64,000 nucleotides of DNA from Yamagishiella unicocca (Eukaryota > Chlorophyta > Chlorophyceae > Chlamydomonadales > Volvocaceae). Both the position numbers and the translations under genes were made by a program. The stretch lies in the NCBI GenBank assembly GCA_003116995.1, contig BDSL01000042.1, positions 434,001 through 498,000 of the forward strand. Direction: 5' to 3'. The notes under the pieces were generated by a model. That model was not told the origin of the DNA. It did not search any database and saw only the letters and a list, made by a program, of their open reading frames with translations. This document shows positions 33,696-47,000 of this stretch, piece after piece (the stretch's first letter is position 1; each line of letters opens with the position of its first letter).

Positions 33696-36600
33696 ATGCT
33701 GCAGAGCGTGCTACTCGAGGGTGCTGCTGGTGAGTTTGTTCAAACTAATAAGAGATATGATCAACATGCGACCTCATCGCCATTCATTGAAGGGCTAGTA
33801 TGGACGCCGTCGCGCTTGCCTGACCCTGATCAGTGTGCTTGGCCTTGCGGCGCGATTGCGTTCCTAGAGTGATATTCTTTATCGGCCACTTTTATATGGT
33901 TACAATCATTTGCTTCCTTCGGCGACTGCGATCGCGTGCTGTGCAGGCGCTCATGCGGCGGCTGGGTCGCTTACCGGCGCCCTATCGCTGCTTCAGCGCG
34001 CCGTCCTGAACCAACAACCCCCTCAGCAGCCATGCCGCTCCATGTCATCCCTGGGCGCTTCCCAGGCGTCAGTAGAGGGGAGAACCGGACGAGTAGGACA
34101 GCCGTGCTGCTGTAGCAGCAGCAGCAGTGGGCCTAGCAGTGGGCCCGGCAGCCTTGGCACCGGGCCGCTCCTGGGCGGGATCAAGCAGCACCTGCTGATG
34201 CTGCTGCAGCAACGGCGCGGCGTATCAACCTCAGCAAGCTCCTCCTACAAGTGAGAGCTGGGGCATCATCGTTACAGGCTATGGGCACCGCTGATGCACC
34301 GGCCTCAGCATGCTGCTCATCCACAGCTCACGGCGATTACAGCGACGGCTGCTCCCAAGTTACATGGCTCCAGGGAGGGGCATATGGCGGGAGCACCCCT
34401 CGGAAGGGAGGAAGCCCGGGAGGAAGCCCTCCACACGGCCTGGGCCAGTGACGTGCAGCACTCCAGCGCCCAGTAACCCGTTGCAACCCGTCGCAATTGC
34501 CGACGCAGGTTCGATTCCAACCTTAAACGCTACCCAAAAGTCAAGGTTGCGAACCAGGACAATTTCCAGGTGCGGCTGGCGGCAGGGCTCAGCACGTCAT
34601 CATACCCCACGCGTTCCAACCTGCTACCGAGATTCTGTTCCTGCCCCTGCAGCGCTGGCGGGACAGCGGTCGAGACGTGCGGGTGGCTGCCGACATCCTG
34701 CGGGAGGCTGGGGAGGGCACAAGGCCCCGGGCAGGGAGCCCCCGCCGCGGCTCCCTGCCTTCCGGGCAGTCGGACGCAATGGCTGAGCTTCGATCCATGG
34801 TGCTTGAGTGCCGTGACCTGCGGGAGCTGCAGGTGGGCTTGCCGCCGTGTGGGGTTCGTGTCGGGTTCGAAGGCCACGTGGTTGGCACATCATGACGGTG
34901 TGCGGGTACACCTCATTGGGGGGGGACGACTCGTGTGTTGGTGGTGCGAGGCAGGCCGTGTGTGGGGCCTGTTGCCAGGGCTTGTCGTTCGGGGGGCGGC
35001 GTTAGGTTGGGTGATTAGGTGAGTTGTTTGTGCTACTGCCATGGTGTCACTGCTGACTGCTACTGCCGTGTCACTCCTGCTGCTGCTGCTGCAGGTGGTC
35101 GTCCGGGAGTGCGGGCGCGACATGGACGCCTTCCTGGTGTGTGCGGCGCTGTCCCGCCTGCCCAAGCTCAAGCAGGTGGGGGAGGGGGAAGGAGGGAGGG
35201 GGAAGGGAAGGAGGGAGGGGGAGGGGAAGGACGGGGGTGAGGGGAAGGCAAGGGCGGTCAACATCCATAGCACACGGGATAGCGCTCTCCCAGGCCCACC
35301 CCTCGCCGACGATCGTCACAGCATGGAGCGCGTCCGTTATTGAGTCCTCTGACCACCGTCCTCCGATGCCCCCCTCCCTGGAGATCTCGAACTGCGAAAG
35401 TCGTGTTGGTCAACCGCGCGCCTCCTCGTGTTTGCGCCGTGCCGGTGCAGGCGACGCCAGCCGCCGCTGCGCCCGCCACGTTGGCTCGCCGGGTGGCCGA
35501 GTCGCTCATGGTGCAGCTGCAGGTGGGTGGGTGCGGGATGGCGTCGGGCCGGGGACCCGTCGCTCCGGAACCACACATCGGGCCGGGTCAGGCCGGGGAC
35601 CCGTCGCTCCGGAACCACACATCGCTGGGCCCAGCCACGGCGTGCGGTCCGAGCAGTTCAGGCCGGGACCAGCGCGATCAGAGAGCTCCTGACGGATTTG
35701 CACAGATCTCCCGCGGCTCCGGAACCGCACATCTCCCTCATCCCGTCGCTCGCCCTGCCTCCTGCAACGCGGCCTGACCCACATCTGCCGACCCGCGGTT
35801 CCTCCCAGTCCCTCACCAGCCACCCATTAACCCGCGCGCCACCTGCCGTCGCCTCCCGGGCGCCCACCACCTCACTCCCGCTACCCCCAGAACGTGGCTG
35901 AGGCTGCGTCCCTTTCGAACCTAGGCGCAGCGCTGTACGGCCTATCGGAATGCGGCGTCCTGCCTGGCCGCCCGCTGCTGGAGCTGGTTTCGGAGCGCGT
36001 GGTCGCCATCAGCCCCCGCGGAAGCCACGCAGTCGTGGAGGCCGACCCTCGGACACTCTCCACCATGATGCTGGCTACCGCCAAGCTCGGAAATTTGCAG
36101 CGACGACAACAGCAGCAGAGGCAGCAGCAGGGGCAGCAGCAGGGACAGCAGCAGGGCGGGGACGGCGAGGAGGATGTGTTGACGGCGCAGCTCTGGCCGT
36201 CGCTGCGGTCGGCGGCGGAGGCGAAGCTGCTGAGGGCGTTGGGCGAGGAGCCGGCGGGCGCGGCGGCGACGCCCGTGGGGGCAGAGGGGGGGCCTGAGGT
36301 GGACGACTCGATGCCGCAGGTGGGTGCGTGTGGGGTTGGACATGGCACCGAGCTGCTGCTCGTAGACACGGGCGGCGCAGTACTTGTGGGGTTGTCGGGG
36401 TTTCCGGTTTCGGCTGGCTGTGTATGAAGCGAACGGTTGGCTATGGTTGGCGCGATAGCATCTCAGTGGGGTGAGGACACCTGGCGGACTGGTGCGTTTG
36501 GCCCTCACCCTCACCTGTGCCTTCACCTGTGCCCTCACCTGTGCCCTCAGCTGTGCCCTCACCTGTGCCTTCACCTGCGCCCTCACCTGTGCCCTCACCT

Positions 36601-37749
36601 GCGCCCTCACGCTCACCCTCACCCTCACCCTCACCTGTGCCCCCCCGCATCCAAACCCCTGGCTCCGAACCCCAACCTGTGCAGATCTCCTTGCGCTTCA
36701 TCTGCAAGGCCCTGGCCCTGGCGCACGAACCGCACCCTGGTACCTGGGGCGCAGCAGCCCGCCTGGCCGCCCGCCACGCCGCCGACCTGCAGCCCACCGT
36801 TGCCGCCTCCGTCCTCCGCTCCTACGCCGTCGCCGGCGGGCCTAGGCTGGACGGCGGGCGGGAGGGTCTCGTGGAGGCGGTGTGGGCGGCGGTGGGGCCG
36901 CAGGTCCCGGAGTTCGACGTCTCGGTGTTGCTGGACTTGTCGGCGGCGGCGATCAAGCTTGCGACGACGGAGGCGGCCGCAGCTGCCGGCGGCGACGGCG
37001 GCACTGCCGCGCAGATGATCAGGCCGCTGTGCGACGCCATGGCCCCCCGCGTGCCGTCCATGTCCTGCAGTGACGTGGCCATCCTAGCGACCGGTCTAGC
37101 ACAGGTGCACGGCAGGGCAGCAGCCACGGCGGCAGCGCCGGCGGCGGCAGTGCCAGCACAACACCCGTACGGCGCGCTGCCGCGCCTGCTGGCTGACCTG
37201 CTTCTGCTGCGCGGCGCGGTGGGTTTCGGAGCGAGAAACTTCTCCTCTGTGGCGCTGGCCCTCGGGCTGTTGGGCCACACCGACCGGGCCTTCTGGGAGC
37301 AGCTGGCTGCGGCTGCGTTGCCGGAGCTGCCGCGCATGGACGGCCCGTCGCTGAGCCGGATCCTAGGGGCCTTCGACGCCGCTGCGACTGCCGCGCCCGA
37401 GGCAGGCTCCGCAACCACAGCCAGCGCCGGCACTCCCAAGGGCCTTCAGCCCGGAGCGGAGCTCGTCGCGGCAGCATACTCCCGTGTTGTTGCGCTCCTA
37501 GACGCAGGCAGCGGTGCTGCGGGCCTGGGTGACAAGGATGCGTTTTACGTGCTCCGCTCCCTGATGCAGTGGCCCCTGCCCGACGGTGGCGCCGCGACCC
37601 TGGCGCGCCTGGCGGAGCGATTGGCGACGGCGGAGGGCGGAGCGGCGGTGGTGGCGACGCCGGCGACGCGGGGGCGGCTGGTGGCAGCGCTGCGGGGCGT
37701 GGGTCTGGGGGATCACGTGTTGGTTGCTCAGCTGGGCGGCGGGCTCTAG
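33696..37749 (+). CDS. Putative organelle helical-repeat RNA-binding protein (OPR/FASTK-like)
   Basis: Exons: 33696-33729, 33947-34250, 34509-34569, 34653-34832, 35095-35175, 35451-35522, 35891-36319, 36685-37749; all GT-AG, phases agree, 741 aa. The N-terminus (MLQSVLLEGAAGAHAAAGSL, then RAVLNQ) is Arg/Ala/Ser-rich and suits organelle import. The body repeats ~35-40-residue helical pairs of the type LSNLGAALYGLSECG, LSTMMLATAKLGN, SSVALALGLLGH and PSLSRILGAFDAA, reminiscent of OPR and FASTK/RAP proteins that act in chloroplast or mitochondrial RNA metabolism. No RAP domain is seen at the end. A poly-Q stretch interrupts exon 7. Function is inferred only from the repeat texture. TGTAA at 38261-38265 is a candidate poly(A) signal. 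Confidence 0.65.
36505..36650. repeat. 12-bp repeat CCCTCACCTGTG, intronic
   Basis: About a dozen variants of CCCTCACCTGTG / CCTTCACCTGCG lie in the last intron of the helical-repeat gene and collapse to CCCTCA near the acceptor. The plus strand stays open here, which could falsely extend exon 8 upstream. Confidence 0.88.
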
Positions 37750-39161
37750 ACGTTCTTCTAGTGACGCCCCGAGCTGTGGACGGGGGTGTCTCGGCAGAGG
37801 CCTACGTGGCCTCAGGGGGCCCGCAGGTGACGAGCGCAATGGTGCACTGGTTGTTGGGGACTTGCACCTGGGGCGCCTGTGTCATGCGGAGCGCACCTAG
37901 GGCCCGGGCAGTTCGTGGCCGAGAGTACGGCATACCGCTCGTTAGGAAGATCTTTCGCCGTACGCATAGGATTCCTTTCATTGTCATTGGCCGCGGATCT
38001 GGGCTGCGGGATGTATGGAAGGGTCCAAACCGTTTTCCTGTGACACGGAAATGAATCTTTCAGCTGGGATTCGTTACTGGATTCCATCGCATTGTTAAGT
38101 ATCCTTGGGCGTGCGCGGGGCTCGGAGGTTGTGTTTGCAGGTGTACGGCTCCTGAAAGAGCGCCTGCTCTGCACGATCTTTCCTATGCCAGAAAGGGACG
38201 TGCAATGCACTTGAAGGCGGCCAACATGCTACGCTGGACAGTTGGACGCCAGAGGCTGCATGTAAAAGGAAGATGTGCTTCCGTTGAGGCTGCATGGGAA
38301 GGGAAGACATGCCTCGGCTAACAATACGAGCGGTAGGTATCACCGGTATAACGTGCCTGCAGCTGGTGTCCTTACACTTAGGGATTCAACAGCCCAAGTA
38401 TGCTCTAAGTTTGTTGACACACATCCGGCTCCCACAGTCGTACAGCGTGGGCGCGTGGAAAACAATCGTTCCACGCTTGCACTTAACCACGTTAACAAAC
38501 GTATCATGTCAGTAGACAACGAGCTTCAGTCCCAGGCAAATATCCGTACCCCACATCATCTAGGTACTAATGTATCGACTGCTGCCATACATTTTTGTCT
38601 CAGGCAAATATCCGTATCCCGTATCCAGTCTAGGTACTTAAAACGTAGTGAGACACGCCATCCTGACATACACAATCTACCACATTCATTCAGCGTTTAA
38701 CCATGAACCTGTTGAATTTCCCTTGCCATCCGGCCATTGACACGTCTGCAGTGAAGCACTAATTTGTACTTGACGTCCTCGCCAGCATCTCCCTGCCTGT
38801 GTACTTGAAACCTCGATACAGATACACGCCTCGCCACGTTTACGTACCACGCACACAGTCTCTGCGCTCTCCCTCGCAATCGTACGCCACAAAGGCCTAG
38901 CAGCTCTAAACCATCACGCCTACTGTACTCCTGGACTCCAATTTGTTATTGGTATCAGAGGAACGATTATCTTTCAGGCCCGTGTATGCACGTAAGGCCG
39001 TACCACGCCGCAGCACTTCTAAACCGCCACCGGCTTCCCTTCACTCGCCCACTGTGCCGTGACGCCCGCCCATCATGCCACACGTGGGTTGACCCGGCTG
39101 CGCAATGCCGCGAACCCAAGTCCATGGGGACGCGTTGCCATGTTCCCCTTCCTGGGGGCCT
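37750..39161. other. Convergent 3' region
   Basis: Lies between two converging genes. TGTAA at 38261-38265 (+) and TTACA at 38372-38376 (TGTAA on -) would end both transcripts about 100 bases apart. No coding signal. Confidence 0.5.
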
Positions 39162-39933
39162 TCACACGCGCCCAAAGATGACAGGCTTGGCTGTCGCGAC
39201 CACGGTCATCGCCTCGTTGGTCAGGTCCTGCGCATCGTGGGCATATTAGTGAAGTGACAACGATTAGTGTGCTGCCTGGGGCCTAGATGCCGGATTTGAG
39301 CAGGAGGATGCGACCCAGTTCAACCGAACGTAGGCCCCTGCACAACCGAGTCGGACCCACCTCCGGCACGTTAAGGGCTCGCAGGGTCTCCAGGAGGTGA
39401 TTGGCGACCAGGTCAAAGTGCAGCTCCTTGAGACCCTTCTCTTCAATAAGGCGCTTGTGGGCGAGGAAGAGGTCGCGGCCTTGGTAGGCACCAGCTCCCC
39501 CAAAGACGTACGTCATGAAAGCAACCTAAGAGGAAGGTGCAGCGTGGCAACGTGGGACATGGACACACACGGCCGATAAATTGACGGGGTCTGAAGGTTC
39601 TCACACATGCTCGCTTGAGGCTCAAATAAGTCGCCACGTGGTAAGCGGACGGAGAGCGCCCCGTGATGGCTCCAAGGGTCGCGCGATTTGTTCAGTGATG
39701 AAGGGATACGACGGGGCATGCCAATGACTGATCACCTGTTTGCGTCGCTGCTTCTTCATGTCGACTCCCTCAAAGAAAGGCACCAGCTCGACGTCTGACA
39801 TGATGCGATTGTAGAAAATCTCCACAGCGGCCTCAACCGCCGCCGTGCCTCCCAGTCGATCATAAAGCGTAGGAACCGTTGACGGGGGGGAATCAATTGT
39901 GGATGCAGCCATTGGTGCAGACTCGGTGGACAT
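39162..39933 (-). CDS. THB: Truncated (2-on-2) hemoglobin, THB1-like
   Basis: Exons: 39933-39736, 39525-39361, 39227-39162; all GT-AG, phases agree, 142 aa. The sequence matches Chlamydomonas THB1-type group I truncated hemoglobins: LYDRLGG, FFEGVDMKKQRRKQVAFMTY, FGGAGAYQGRDL, AHKRLI and the end VIFG. H89 is the proximal heme ligand. K65 is at the position of THB1 Lys53, the second axial ligand, so a six-coordinate His/Lys heme is likely. In Chlamydomonas THB1 is linked to NO dioxygenation with nitrate reductase and nitrogen assimilation; a role here is by analogy. The first ~20 residues are a short unstructured extension, not a clear transit peptide. Confidence 0.95.
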
Positions 39934-40180
39934 TATTTTCAGTTCAGGGCGGCGGACTGGAATCGTTGCTGGTATGTATTTGTATTTGTAATGGCTGATA
40001 TAGTAACGTTTAAACTCGATGAACTAATCTGGTGAACTAATCAGGTATGACGCCAGTTTAATACTCACAAAGGGTCCAAAAGCGTGCGAAAGGGTCACTT
40101 CACCGTTGTACGATTCTGCGTGAGACGCTTACTTATTCTCGGTATGAGGTCATGTCATGTGAGCGGCGCTTACTTCTTCC

Positions 40181-40757
40181 TTACTGTATAGGTTCTTTCC
40201 CGTTATCTGTAAATGTCGGGTATTTCAAGACGATAGTTGCCTGTCCGGCAAGGTCGACCGGCGTTTCATGTACAAGCAACGTTTGATGTACAAGGAAATT
40301 GAACTTTTTACTATCCAATAACGTGAAGTGCATGTCGACGAACTTGCTGGCATCCTGGATGCAGTGTGACAATTCAGTTGACGGCGGCCTCGACGTTGAG
40401 GACGCCTGGTTGCAGGAACCAATACTTGACACGTTTCGGTACAAAGAGTTGTTCATCCTTAGGAAAGGTGGCATACAGGGGTGAGCCTCGATCGGGGGCG
40501 TTGGATATCAACAGTGGCCCACAGCAGTCGGCGACCAGAGTGAGTGCGCATGCGAAACGACAGCTGGAGTCGCCGCTAGGGGTAGCCATCAGCCATTGCC
40601 GCTTAATATAACTAAAATAAAACCTGGGCCAGGTCATGCGAAAAACGAGTAACGGTAGCATAATTCCGTTTGGTCCATCAGGTGCCCCGCTGTTCCTTGA
40701 CCGATGCGGTGTATCACATTGTATCACATTGTGATAACGTGTCCGTTGGTTTTCCAT
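40181..40757 (-). pseudogene. Possible decayed ORF, unknown family
   Basis: Two minus-strand frames that look like protein meet near 40375. The upstream one runs through ATFPKDEQLFVPKRVKYWFL and ends in a stop; the next, one base out of frame, continues SKFVDMHFTLLDSKKFNF to a stop at 40181. Together they resemble a single ORF with a frameshift, or two exons with an intron I did not find. No family recognised. Confidence 0.25.
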
Positions 40758-42211
40758 CTACGCGCCCACTCATGCGCTTAGCGGCTCTGTTCCTCCGACC
40801 CCTACATACGTGGCTCTGTTCCCATCCCCGCCTTGGCCTGCCAGGGCCTGCCAGGGCCTGCCAGGGCTGCTGGAAGTCCGTCGCCGTGTCCAGGGAACCA
40901 ACGAAATAATAGTAGGCCGTGATGCAAGGTTTAAACGGTATCTGGCATATCGTTGCGAATCGTTGACAGACGGGTAACGTCCAAAGGAGCAAGTCGGGGC
41001 AAGTAGTCATAAGCATTATGCCACCCTTGTTGCCTCGTCAGAGAGTTCTAGCGCAATCCTCCTCCGCGTCTCATCTTCCGGGCTCTCGCGAAACCCGATG
41101 GATTCATAATCAACGCAATGCTGCCCACGGCCCCGACACGGCCAGTATCGTGATAGCATCGTGATAGGCACGCAGACACCATGCAAGCATCGTTCTACAC
41201 CGGTCAGCGAACGTCGTTGGCGAGAAGCATTGTAGTAGTAGAGAAGCATACATCCTGCTGCTGCTGGAGGATGTTGTTAGGCAAAGTTTCGTCAAGCGCC
41301 TTGTCAGGGCGTCCGTGGCGCACGGCACTCAGAGAGGAATCCAAAGACCATATGGTGTGTAGCTATTGTTGCCATCTTACGCACGTTACAGAAGTTCCGC
41401 AGAGAAGAGATGAAATTCATAATAATGTTCTTGCGACGCGATGTAAAGTAGATGAGTTTTAGCATCGCAGCTGCTGGTAATGCATTACGTTATTACCACA
41501 TACCGGCATTCTTGCTCTTCAACAGATGCATTGCTAGACGCGTGTGTCCACCCTGGTCCACCAACTCGGGTGGACTCCATCCAACGTCTCCGCATCGTCC
41601 ACCCAACCGCCAGCCAGGAAGTGCCAGGACGAGCATGCCAAAGTGAAAGGAGAGCACTCATGAACATGTCCAGCCCATTTCCATGCAGGAGCTCCCTCTA
41701 CAATAATTCGTTTGTTTGACACTGAACGAGGCATAGGGAGAAGAACAAACCAATTGATGGAGATACGGCAAACCATCAGAAACCCCGAGCAAGGGCCCAC
41801 AGGACAAACATCGCCACCAACCCCTCGTATTGCCTATCTGTACGTTCGGAAGTAAGTAAGTGTCGTATATATATGCCGTGCGTACGCTTCCCGTCGGTAG
41901 TCCATACTGTCAGAACGCCCCTGACACTTGACCATCACATGCATGTTCCACCCGGAGGCCCATCCAGGTTGCCGTCCCCGGGTCTAAAACATAATCCCCC
42001 GACCCGCCTTGACGGAACGGGAAACAATATAGCGCCACATGGATCACGGTCTCTGCCTCTTTGGTCGGCTGGAATTGATCTTAAGAAATAGTGCGGCTTA
42101 ATCACGATGAACAGAGATGGACGAATATCTACTGCAATTCACTGGGACGCTTCAACAGCCGATAGTAAGACGTTTCCGCGTCCTCATGCCTGGACGAACC
42201 CAGGACAAGAA

Positions 42212-42825
42212 GGGGCCCCCATGTCCGTGGCCCCACCTTATGAGAGCCGGGGCTAAACCCAGCTGACGCCCCCAAACGGACAGGAAAGCATCGAGGAGAA
42301 GCGGGGGGACCTACACCGAGACCGCACCGTATGATAAATCGGCCCATGAAAGTGGTTGCTTTCTTCCCATAGCCCATACTACCCGCGTAGACGGCAGATA
42401 ACTGGCAGATAACAGTGTAGTGGCCGAGAACGCCTAACCAGCCAGGCCTCGCCATAGCACCGTGGCTCGACCCTGCTGGCTGCGGCTTCGACCAGCTTCG
42501 ACCCTGCTCGACAGTGACTGTACCGTCACGTCCCCGGCTATACCAGGGCTGCATGCGCCACAAACAAAATTTAGGGACGGCAAAATTGAGAGTCCACATA
42601 TACGCGGGGTCGTTGGGACGTGGATATATTTCAAAGTCGCCCGAAGTCTGCCTCGCGTGCAAATTGTGTGGCTGCATTCACGATAGATCTTGATACAAAA
42701 GGGTATGCAGTAGACGAGGTCTCCATACAAACCATAAAGGGTCATATCGATGACCTTTCTTCAACAGAAACTACTGGATATGGGTTATGGCCAGTTACGG
42801 CCACGGACATGGGCCCCTCAGGGCC
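42212..42825. repeat. Inverted-repeat pair, possible small transposon remnant
   Basis: GGGGCCC(C)CATGTCCGTGGCC at about 42214 is matched in reverse complement by GGCCACGGACATGGGCCCC at about 42796. The arms are ~20 bases with one indel and enclose about 600 bases with no transposase. This could be a non-autonomous element or chance. Confidence 0.35.
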
Positions 42826-44019
42826 CGTATCCTTGTCCTCTGTTTACCCGGGCTTTAGGAAGCTGTAACATATCATTATGTGACGGGTCGTTAATCTACG
42901 CGTCAGGGATTAAGTAAAGTATTCGGCCCCGAAAGGAGGCCCGACCAGTTAGGAAAAGCCCACGAATTACAAGGCAGCGACACCTGGCAACACCAGTGTA
43001 AGGCAAAGAGACGATTTGTAAAATAATACTGCGGGAACCGTATGATAGTACTCGCCGCATCTTCGCACACAAAAATATATGAATTGCCGCTAAATCACCG
43101 CTTCTTCCTCTCGGACAAGACAAAAAGCCTTAACCTCCGCCATACTTTCTTATGCCCACTTATGCGTAGCACGCTCCGTCACGCTCGTAGGCCTGAGACC
43201 CGTCGGGTTGCCAGTCGACTGGCGACAGGCCGCCCAAACTAGTGAGCAGTCAGTAAGTCCGCGAACTGAGGATGCGTTTCGTCGATGTCGCTGTACATAT
43301 ATTTCTACAATGGGTGCGCAACTCGCCCTCCGTTCCAGGCGACCGTATGCACGATCGACACCTCGGCGCCTAGATATGCGACTTGTGGTTAACCAAAGGC
43401 TACACACATATTACTATTTTTCGCGGAGATAATGAAGTTTTCCAAACAATGGACAAAACACATGTCACGGCGGCGGTTACATTCCAATGCTCTTGGCATT
43501 GGATCTATAGAAGACTGTCGCATATGGAGCGCCAAATAATTTCCTAAGCTAGTTAAGCGCTTGACTTCTAGTTTTGACGTTAGTAGTTGAAAGGAACGGA
43601 CATTGTTTCAAACTCTCACGCTCTCGCGATTACAGAAACTTACTTATTGACCTTTTCACATAATATTTGGGTCCCAAAGTTGTGATATCACACTTGTAAT
43701 TGCCGTGTTGCATTGCGAACCTACCTCTTCAGCTCTCTGACCGTACGTTTCGAGTGCCGGGCTGGGAGCAGCCGGAACAGTCCACTTCCAAAACATGCCT
43801 TACTTTATAGGGGGCTTGTTATAAACATTTACTAAGCAATGTGTGCTGAAGAGGTAAAGTTGCCAGTGAAGTTTTCAGTTAAGTTTTCGCTGCCTGTGCT
43901 GCCTGCGTCCGTATCCTGCCGTCATCCCTACAACTTCGGATAGGCCTTTCAGACGCAGTGCGTAACCAATAATAGGAGGAGGTATACGTGTCTGTCTTTC
44001 AGTTTTTCAGCTGGTGCCA

Positions 44020-47000
44020 ATGCGTACCTTCTCGAAAGACAATGATTCCCTTGGAAGGCGGACAACACCTGATGGCGTGCAAATACGCTCGATTAATGGC
44101 GCATATTCCTACGGGTCCCGCGAACCGGACACAGGCGAGCGGCCTCTGCGTTACCAATGCCAGAGCTCCCACCCGACCGTGCACCGGTGGGCTTCCAGCT
44201 TATACCAGGTACGCGTTGCATTATAATAATTTAGGAGCAGCTAGTCACTGCGCCCTGGCGCCGATAAGGTGCAACGATTGGCGCAATCCAAACCACATTG
44301 CGACACAGCATCTCGGACAGCGCGCATCCATGTTCCCTTCCTGCTAAAACACACGCAATGGCTTCTAGGTGTCACAAAAATAGAGCTCAGCGCTGCGATG
44401 TCAAAACTTGTTGCTATGGGCTTCCCGCCGTCCGCCGGTTTGTATTGCATTGTCGTGCTTTTATGGCGAGTTGACGTCAGATCCCGACATGACGCAGGTG
44501 AGTAATCTATATCTTCCACACCAACCTGGATGTGCCCTTCGTGGCGTCGACCCAAGGCGAGTCGAATCAGGCCAAATTTGATACGGCTTATATGACCGCT
44601 CACCCAGTGACTCGCAACCTCCCAATGTTCTCGCAACTGCAGTCAAGAATCAGTGCGGTCGGATGCAGACAGGCGCACGATCGCCGATGATGTACAGCCA
44701 GCGCTGGAGGTGCCCTCCAGGCTCCCGCGGAGGGCGTCAATACCAGCCCTTGGGTCAAACGACAGCCCTCGCCCTGCCTCCACTTCGAGGAAGTGTTTAA
44801 GCTCAATCTCCGGTGCCTGCACGCCCGGCCGCTCTTCCTGTCCAGGCTCTCGGGACACTCACACACAGCGCCGAACGCCCTTTACACCGCTGGTGCTACC
44901 GCCACCGCCGCTATGCTCTGCCCTCCCGCCGCCAAAGCTGGCCTGTTATCCCGTCCTCGCCACACTACCGAGGCCGCCACCTAGGGAGGGCGTGCATATG
45001 CACCACACAACTGCGCTGGCGGTGAGTGATATCCCGGCAAGGTTGGGGGCCAGAGAGGAAACCCGTGGTCCGACGCATAAAGAGAAGAGAAAGCCTAGAA
45101 ATGTGTGGGGAGGGAGCGGCTTCGCGTTGCGGGTGGATTGACGGCAGGCAATTGAAGCAACCCACAACAGCATCGATGCGCGGAGATCAGGTACTGATAA
45201 TGATGGAAGTGCAGCAGTGTAACTGGCCTGTGGAAGGAAACAGATTATTGGCGCATCGGGCGGCACATGAGTGAGCGGGCGACTTTGATGGTAGGACCTT
45301 GCCTCGATGGCGAGGCGACGCCCGCATGGAAAGGGCTGTCGGTGCAAGTCGATGCCAGTGAGCCACGTCAGCTATACAGCACCACGTTAGTTGGCGTGAC
45401 AGCGGTGCGAACTGAGCGTTACGAGGATGTCGGAACTGTAGAAGGTATCAGGGTGGGAGTGCGCTGATGCAATTGGGTGTTGCAGATAGAGAGATACGCG
45501 TAGACCGATATGGGTGGCCCCCGGGCTGAATCCGTCCTTCGTCGAAACGGTTGCGAAGTGTGCAGCGTACAGCGGCCACGACGCTGAATGAATGCAGCCG
45601 AAGAGCAATCCTGCGTGTGCCGGAAGGGCCGCCGAGGGGAGGAAGCAGCGGACGACGATTGCGTTCGGAAGCCAGCACCCCGCCCTGGATGCCGCTGCCC
45701 AATGGCCCAATGTTGCGGCAGATGTATCCTTCTGCCTTACCGCCCCTATTATTGCCTTTTTCACCAACGAAGCTGCTCATGACGTGACCGTATCATCCGC
45801 CCTAAACCAGACATCTCCTTTCCCCTCCTCCCTCCTACTTGTCCCTTCTTGCCCAAGGCCCCGCAGCTGGCGGATGTCTCAGCATTCACCACGCCCTCCC
45901 GGTACTCGTTCCCCGGTTGCGTCAAGTCAGCTGCCGGCAGCTGCTCGCCCGCGTACGTGGCGAGCTTCCCGCCCACGCCGGTGCTACGGAGCGTGAGCAC
46001 CAGCGCGAACGGAGAAACCCCTAATGAACCCCAGCTGGCGCGAAGCAGCCCGCCGGCCCCAGGCCCCGATCCCTCGGTGCTGCCTGTCGAGATCTCTGTA
46101 TCCCTACCCGCGCTCCCATCTCAGACCTCCGTGCCGGAAGGTGGACCTAATAAGCCTCCGCAAAGCAGTGAAGGGGACTGCTTCACCTTTGCCAATCCGA
46201 TGGCATCGCCTGCAGCCAGCATCTGGGGCAGCTTCCTTGGGGGATCACCGCCGGCCTGCGGCTCACCCCCGCCCCCGACCTGCTCGCTACCCTCCTCCTC
46301 CTCCTCCACCCCATCCAAGCGGTCCTGTGCTCCGGAATCGCCGCTCCCTATCCCTCGACCCGGGCGGCTGCTGGTGCTAGGGCACTGGCTCGGCCGCCTG
46401 CTTATCTTGTCGTACTATGCCGCCTTACTCTTTGCCGACATTGACGAGTGGCGCTCCTGGCATGGCTCGCGCCGCACCGCTGCCTTTACGAGAAGCCGAC
46501 CGATGGCGGCGAGCGCCCAGTATGGGGCCTCGGCGTCGGAGCCGTTGACGATGTGGGAGCTGCTGACGGCGACGCTCTTCGTCGGCAGCAGTGGGCCAAC
46601 CTTTCCCTGGCTACACGCGGCGCTGACGGTGCCCAGCCTGGGGGCGCTGCTCCTCGGGCGAGGGTCAGAGCCGGCGGCAGTGCTGCTGGCTGGACGGCTG
46701 CTATCGCACCTGGCATGCCGACACCGGCAAAGCCTAGTGTAAGTGTCGCGTGATGGCATCAGCGGCTGCGGGGGCCCAGATTGCGAAGACCCAAATGGAA
46801 TTTAGCGCACTAGGCCTACCCAGGTCTGCAATCACTTTGTGGCTACCCGCCCCACCTGATATATAAATAAGACCTCCTTTAACGCGCATAAACCGCGCAG
46901 GTTTCTTTGGCGGCGTGAGCATGTGCAGCTGCTGCGACTGAAGGAGCTTGCGGTGGTGGGTGCAACGCTAGTGTCGGCAGCCCGGGCCTTGCCAGCGGCT

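Larger units (their letters stand above)
39934..44019. other. Gene-poor, AT-richer stretch
   Basis: Apart from the weak ORF at 40181-40757 and the inverted-repeat pair near 42214/42796, nothing is supported. The composition is clearly less GC-rich than the flanking genes. Confidence 0.5.

Noticed and set aside
36517..36684. Upstream extension of the last helical-repeat exon through PSPVPSPVPS
   Set aside because: It is the open frame of the intronic CCCTCACCTGTG repeat; the acceptor at 36684 and phase agreement support a start at 36685.
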